In this document: positions 59,440-64,000 of the stretch, one piece after another | Layout: every line of letters begins with the position of its first letter | How positions within the stretch are numbered: position 1 is the first letter of the stretch | Assembly: GCA_009691785.1 (NCBI GenBank) | Contig: SIAM01000005.1 | Location: forward strand, 1 to 64,000 | DNA from: Phycisphaerales bacterium | GTDB taxonomy: Bacteria > Planctomycetota > Phycisphaerae > Phycisphaerales > SM1A02 | Length of the DNA: 64,000 nt | Direction: 5' to 3' | Position numbers and translations under genes: made by a program | Notes under the pieces: generated by a model | What the model was told of the DNA's origin: nothing | What the model saw: only the letters and a program-made list of their open reading frames with translations | Database searches by the model: none

Positions 59440-60462
59440 TTAACCACCGCCGTTTGGTGGCGGAGTTGCTCCACCGACGGGTGTGGCAGTTGGTATGGCA
59501 GTTGGTGTGGCAGTTGGTGTGGCAGTTGGTGTGGCAGTTGGCATTGGAGTTTTCGGCGCTGGTGGCGCCATGTCGGCGTCAACCAACTCAACATCGAATA
59601 CCAGCGTGGCCTTTGGCGGAATCACTGGCGGACGACCTTGCTCGCCGTAGGCCAAACTCCATGGAATAATTAACTTGCGCTTCTCGCCAATTTTCATCGG
59701 CTGCACGCCTTGGGTCCAACCCTTAATCACACGGTCCAAGCGAAATTCAATTGGCTTTCCGCGCTCAATGCTGCTGTCAAATTTCTTGCCGTCCACCAAG
59801 TAGCCGCTGTAGTTCACCTTCACCATGGAATCAGTTCCCTTTGGCGTGGCGCCTGTTCCTTCTTGAAGCACAATCCATTGCACGCCGCCAAATTCACCCT
59901 GCATTGGCGCGTCTGTGGCATCACCAGGCAACTGCGCGGCAACTTGATCGGAGACAATTGTTCCATCAACTGCGTTCACACTGACAAGATGGCTCTTGCC
60001 ACCAGCGAACACGGACACTTTCCATGTTGGTGGATCGGCAAGCAAATCGCTGTCCACGTTGCCAACCTTGCCCGGCACTTTTTCCGATGCAGCAACGACC
60101 GCAGCAATAGCGTCCAATTTTGGAATGCGCATTTCACCAGTCTTGGCGTCAATCAACACGCGCACTGGCAAACCATTTTGAAAGCAAAGAATTTCGTAAT
60201 CAACCTTGTCCTTGCTCTTCACAATGCGCAGCGACATGACTTTGCCACCCGTGGCCTCAACCGCGGTCTTCATGGCCGCGGCGGCGTCCAATTTAAAAGT
60301 TCCAAGCTCCACTTCAAGCGTCTTTGGATCTGGTGGAAGTTGCGAGTAATCAACATCACCCGGCGGTGCCACAGTTCCACCTTGCTCATTGGCAAGCGCC
60401 AGACATGAACAAGCGCACAGTGCCAAGAACATTCCAACCAAACGCTTTGAAAGAACCTGCAT
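59440..60462 (-). CDS. Secreted PepSY-like + FKBP-type peptidyl-prolyl isomerase with Thr/Pro-rich tail
   Basis: [91 protein letters not shown]-terminal [55 protein letters not shown] resembles PepSY. Confidence 0.88.
   Translation of the reverse strand: MQVLSKRLVGMFLALCACSCLALANEQGGTVAPPGDVDYSQLPPDPKTLEVELGTFKLDAAAAMKTAVEATGGKVMSLRIVKSKDKVDYEILCFQNGLPVRVLIDAKTGEMRIPKLDAIAAVVAASEKVPGKVGNVDSDLLADPPTWKVSVFAGGKSHLVSVNAVDGTIVSDQVAAQLPGDATDAPMQGEFGGVQWIVLQEGTGATPKGTDSMVKVNYSGYLVDGKKFDSSIERGKPIEFRLDRVIKGWTQGVQPMKIGEKRKLIIPWSLAYGEQGRPPVIPPKATLVFDVELVDADMAPPAPKTPMPTATPTATPTATPTAIPTATPVGGATPPPNGGG
59481..59540. repeat. 12-bp in-frame tandem repeat, 5 copies
   Basis: GTGTGGCAGTTG x5 with one substitution (GTATGGCAGTTG), encoding the ATPT tail repeats of the FKBP. 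Confidence 0.95.
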
Positions 60463-60661
60463 CTAAATCTCCTAGGTAGTTGACAAATAAAGCCGACAAA
60501 TGCCGCACAACCATGCTAATCAAAGATAGGCGCTTGTGCCCATACAAATTGCGCTTATAAAATTCACAGGCACGGTACTGGCCCCCTAATGAACGCTTTA
60601 TTTGCGCCCATGTATGACCACGACACGCTCGGTTCGCTTGTGAATTTCTATTGATTTACGT

Positions 60662-61117
60662 CTACGAAAGCGTGCCCTGTTCAATGGCTTTCACTTTATT
60701 TAATCGGCGCATGTGCCGCGGCTCGCCGCTGAAATTGGCCGCCAAATATCCGCGCACCATGTCCTCGGCCAGCGCCGCGCCAACAATGCGTCCGCCCAGC
60801 ACCAGCACATTCATGGCATCGTGTTCCACGCCTTGATGCGCGGAATAATAATCCTCGCAGTTGCCCGCGCGAATGCCCTTGATCTTGTTGGCAGCCACGC
60901 TGGCGCCAATACCAGAGCCGCACAATAAAATTCCGCGATCAGCCTTGCCCGCCAAAATCACCTTGCTCAATGCCAACGCAAAGTCGGGGTAATCATCCTC
61001 GCCATCGTAGGCGTGCGCGCCAACATCATTCACGGTGTGTCCCAGCGAAGCCACCAATTTCTTCAGCGACTCCTTCAACTCAAAGCCCGCGTGGTCGGAT
61101 GCCATCACAATATTCAT
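60662..61117 (-). CDS. rpiB: Ribose 5-phosphate isomerase B
   Basis: ASDHAGFELKESLKKLVASLGHTVNDVG, GILLCGSGIGASVAANKIKGIRAGNCEDYYSAHQGVEHDAMNVLVLGGRIVG. Confidence 0.95.
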   Translation of the reverse strand: MNIVMASDHAGFELKESLKKLVASLGHTVNDVGAHAYDGEDDYPDFALALSKVILAGKADRGILLCGSGIGASVAANKIKGIRAGNCEDYYSAHQGVEHDAMNVLVLGGRIVGAALAEDMVRGYLAANFSGEPRHMRRLNKVKAIEQGTLS

Positions 61118-63234
61118 CGCGCCGCTCCCGCCGCATTTTTGGCGATGGTGGCGCGCACAACAGCGGCCACAGGTTCAGGTTCAAAACCAAATTTCTTCAG
61201 CAAGTGCTTCAACGGCGCGCTGGCTCCAAACGAATTCATTCCAACCACCGCGCCATCAAGACCAACCCAACGCTCCCAACCAAGCGGGCTTGCCATTTCC
61301 ACCGCAACGCGCACGCGCATCTTTGGCGGCAACACGGAATCCCTGTACGCCTGATCTTGCTTCTCAAACAATTGCCAACACGGCATGCTCACCACGCGCG
61401 TGCGAACGCCTTCTTTTGCCAGCAAATCCTGCGTCTGCAAGCACAAATTCACTTCGCTTCCTGTGCCAATTAAAATGGCCTGCGCGTCGCCACCCTTGGC
61501 GTCGCTCACCACATACGCGCCCTTGGCGCAACCGCTGGCCTTGCCATACACGGTGCGATCAAGCGTTGGCAAATCTTGGCGCGTTAACGACAACAAGCTT
61601 GTGGCGTGGCCGTGGCTCATGGCCGCGCGCCAACACTCGGCGGTTTCATTCGCATCCGCCGGACGGAACACAAGCAATCCAGGCACCGCTCGCAAACCAG
61701 GCAATTGCTCAATCGGTTGATGCGTTGGACCATCTTCGCCAACGCCAATTGAATCATGCGTAAAGACATAGGTCACCGGCATGTCCATGAACGCGCTCAA
61801 GCGCATTGATCCGCGCATGTAATCAGTGAAGATCATGAAGCCGCTGCCGAATGGTCGCAGACCACTTAACGCAAGGCCGTTGCAAATGGCGCCCATGGCG
61901 TGCTCGCGAATTCCAAAATGCAAATTGCGTCCGCCGTAACTTCCAGGTTGAAAACTTCCGACGTTGCCATCAATGCCGGTCTTGGTGCTTGGTGTTAAAT
62001 CCGCGGAGCCGCCAATCATCCACGGAACTTTCTTGGCGATGGCGTTCAAAACTTTTCCGCCAGAAATTCGGCTGGCCATGCCTTTCGCGTCCGCTGGAAA
62101 TACTGGAATTTCCGAATCCCAACCCGTAGGCAATTCATGTTTCCACATCTGCTGCAACTGCGCGGCCAACTCTGGAAATTGCTTGGTGTAATTGGCAAAC
62201 ATGGTCTTCCACGCGGCATTCGCGTCCTTTCCATGCTTGCCCACGCCGTCGCTAAAGCGCTGCATCACGCCGTCTGGCACCAAAAACTTGGCGTCCTCAG
62301 GCCAGCCGTACAACTTCTTCGCCTTGCGAATTAAATCCTCGCCCAGCGGCTCGCCGTGCGCGGCGCAGGTGTCTTGTCGCTCGCTGCCAAAACCAATATG
62401 GCTATCAACAACGATCAACGTTGGTCGCCCCTTGGTCTCGGCGGCCACGCCAAGCGTGCGCACAATCGCGTCCACGTCATTGGCGTCGCCAACTCGCAGC
62501 ACATTCCATCCATATCCTAAATAGCGTGTGCTTGGATCATCGCTGTACGCAAGATCCGTCTTGCCTTCTATGGTGATGTGATTGTTGTCGTAAATCCAAA
62601 CCAAATTGTCCAATTGCAAATGGCCCGCGATACTTCCGGCCTCGCCACTCAGGCCTTCCATCATGCAGCCGTCGCCGCAAATTGCGAAGGTGCGGAAATT
62701 AAAAATATCAAAGCCAGGTCGATTGAATGTGGCGGCCAACCATTTTTCCGCCATAGCCATGCCAACTGAATTGGCCAAACCTTGCCCAAGCGGACCCGTT
62801 GTTGTTTCCAAACCACTTGTCCAACCATGCTCAGGATGTCCTGGACACAAACTGTCCAATTGTCGAAACGCCTTGATGGCATCAATCGGAACCGCGGGTT
62901 TACCCGTCAATTTTCCGTTCTTGTCCACTTCTTGCGTGCGCGACAAATGCAGCAAGCTGTAAATCAACATGCATGCGTGGCCGTTGCTTAACACAAAGCG
63001 ATCGCGATTGGGCCACAGCGGATCCGCGGGATCAAACTTTAAAACATTTTGCCACAGTGCGTACCCAACTGGCGCCAATGCCATGGGCGTGCCGGGGTGA
63101 CCGCTGTTTGCGGCTTGAACCGCGTCCATGGAAAGCGTGCGAATGGTGTTAATGGCAAGCGCGTCAATCATTGGCACATCGCCAGGAGTTCCGGCGAATG
63201 TTGTAGATGCGATGGATGCTGCGGCAATGGGCAT
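61114..63234 (-). CDS. tkt: Transketolase
   Basis: NTIRTLSMDAVQAANSGHPGTPMALAPVGYALW, DGCMMEGLSGEAGSIAGHLQLDNLVWIYDNNHITIEG, YVFTHDSIGVGEDGPTHQPIEQLPGLRAVPG. Start taken as MPIAAAS at 63234. Confidence 0.96.
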   Translation of the reverse strand: MPIAAASIASTTFAGTPGDVPMIDALAINTIRTLSMDAVQAANSGHPGTPMALAPVGYALWQNVLKFDPADPLWPNRDRFVLSNGHACMLIYSLLHLSRTQEVDKNGKLTGKPAVPIDAIKAFRQLDSLCPGHPEHGWTSGLETTTGPLGQGLANSVGMAMAEKWLAATFNRPGFDIFNFRTFAICGDGCMMEGLSGEAGSIAGHLQLDNLVWIYDNNHITIEGKTDLAYSDDPSTRYLGYGWNVLRVGDANDVDAIVRTLGVAAETKGRPTLIVVDSHIGFGSERQDTCAAHGEPLGEDLIRKAKKLYGWPEDAKFLVPDGVMQRFSDGVGKHGKDANAAWKTMFANYTKQFPELAAQLQQMWKHELPTGWDSEIPVFPADAKGMASRISGGKVLNAIAKKVPWMIGGSADLTPSTKTGIDGNVGSFQPGSYGGRNLHFGIREHAMGAICNGLALSGLRPFGSGFMIFTDYMRGSMRLSAFMDMPVTYVFTHDSIGVGEDGPTHQPIEQLPGLRAVPGLLVFRPADANETAECWRAAMSHGHATSLLSLTRQDLPTLDRTVYGKASGCAKGAYVVSDAKGGDAQAILIGTGSEVNLCLQTQDLLAKEGVRTRVVSMPCWQLFEKQDQAYRDSVLPPKMRVRVAVEMASPLGWERWVGLDGAVVGMNSFGASAPLKHLLKKFGFEPEPVAAVVRATIAKNAAGAAR

Positions 63235-63369
63235 GGATAAATTCCTTGTAAGGTTTGAGGACTTTAGAGTAGCGTTGAACTCATTTTTTTTCATCCTGTA
63301 TCTATGTTGTGACTCACGCGCATTCGTACACACCACGGCGGCTACCATCTACTCAGCAAAGGAATCAAC

Positions 63370-64000
63370 ATGAACACAACATTTAAACACATGTTTCACA
63401 AAACCATTGTCACTTCTATTTTTGTCTTTGGATTCACAACGCTGGCCGTGATGGCGCAAACCACGCCCAACACGCAACCGCCAACCACTGCGGCCAAACC
63501 AACTGCCTCTCCCACTTCCGCGCCGGCACAAATCCCCTCCCCACCCGCCGTTGCAAATCAAAATCCATCTGCGCCAGTTCGCATTGCTCCAACGCCAGAA
63601 CCAGCCAATGGGCAAGTTGGCAATAATCCAATCAACACCAATCAATCTATTCCCAACAGTCAATTTATGCAGAGTCAAAATGCGGTTTCGACAAGCCAAA
63701 CTGGAAATGGAACTCCTGCGGGCGTGGGCTACAACACTCCTAGCGGAATTGTAAATTCCGACGCGATGCAAAGCGCTGCGGTAAACCAAGTGCATTATCA
63801 CTATCACTATGACAGTGCCGGTCAACCGATTCAAAATGCTCCAGCTGGATACGCGCAAACAACATACGAAAATCCGACCCAGCTCAATCAATCCGCCGCG
63901 GCTATGAACATGCAGAGCACATCCTCAGGTGAAAATAGTATGTACAACTACGCAATTACCAATGATTATGGTGGTATGTACACCTACCAAAACAACAACT
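63370..64000 (+). CDS. Hypothetical secreted Asn/Gln/Pro-rich protein (runs off the window)
   Basis: ATG 63370: MNTTFKHMFHKTIVTSIFVFGFTTLAVMAQTTPNTQPP...VNQVHYHYHYDSAGQP...; frame open to the window end by manual translation. Confidence 0.7.
   Translation, partial: MNTTFKHMFHKTIVTSIFVFGFTTLAVMAQTTPNTQPPTTAAKPTASPTSAPAQIPSPPAVANQNPSAPVRIAPTPEPANGQVGNNPINTNQSIPNSQFMQSQNAVSTSQTGNGTPAGVGYNTPSGIVNSDAMQSAAVNQVHYHYHYDSAGQPIQNAPAGYAQTTYENPTQLNQSAAAMNMQSTSSGENSMYNYAITNDYGGMYTYQNNN

Noticed and set aside
60648-60660. 13-mer CTATTGATTTACG shared with 20902-20914
   Set aside because: Two short matches near 3' ends of minus-strand genes; too little to distinguish from chance.

Overview
The 64-kb window looks like a chromosomal segment from a planctomycete, probably Phycisphaerae-like. 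That lineage call is an inference from protein style (dockerin-tailed secreted proteins, H-X9-DG prepilins, a lamin-tail-like fragment) and was not tested by search. Most of the window is dense housekeeping sequence: hpt, gatB, cyclophilins, tRNA-Cys, an M16 peptidase pair, murJ, parA-like, birA, nadC, HIT, gdh, ppdK, pabB, leuS, folC, hrpB, ftsY-nusB-ribH, UbiA-like, an LptD/OstA-like outer-membrane protein, ruvB, lemA, a LON-domain protein, threonine aldolase, M29 aminopeptidase, FKBP, rpiB and tkt. I saw no CRISPR array, rRNA, transposase, integrase or phage module. The items most worth a second look are: (1) an 891-aa three-part protein (MptE/DUF115-like, nucleotidyltransferase-like, then a radical-SAM/SPASM-like region that has lost its cluster cysteines) at 49437-52112; (2) an intergenic block at 12450-12805 with three consecutive minus-strand terminator-like hairpins, suggesting two tandem unannotated ncRNAs; (3) a multiply disrupted lamin-tail/prepilin pseudogene at 5444-6595; (4) an internally deleted FAD oxidoreductase remnant coupled to a ParA gene; (5) a 68-bp tandem repeat starting at the HIT gene stop codon; (6) a PepSY-like plus FKBP fusion; (7) Lys-rich N-terminal extensions on several cytosolic enzymes; and (8) gatB and a cyclophilin that may start on the two strands of one CATG. 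All family calls come from reading motifs by eye; no database search was possible.
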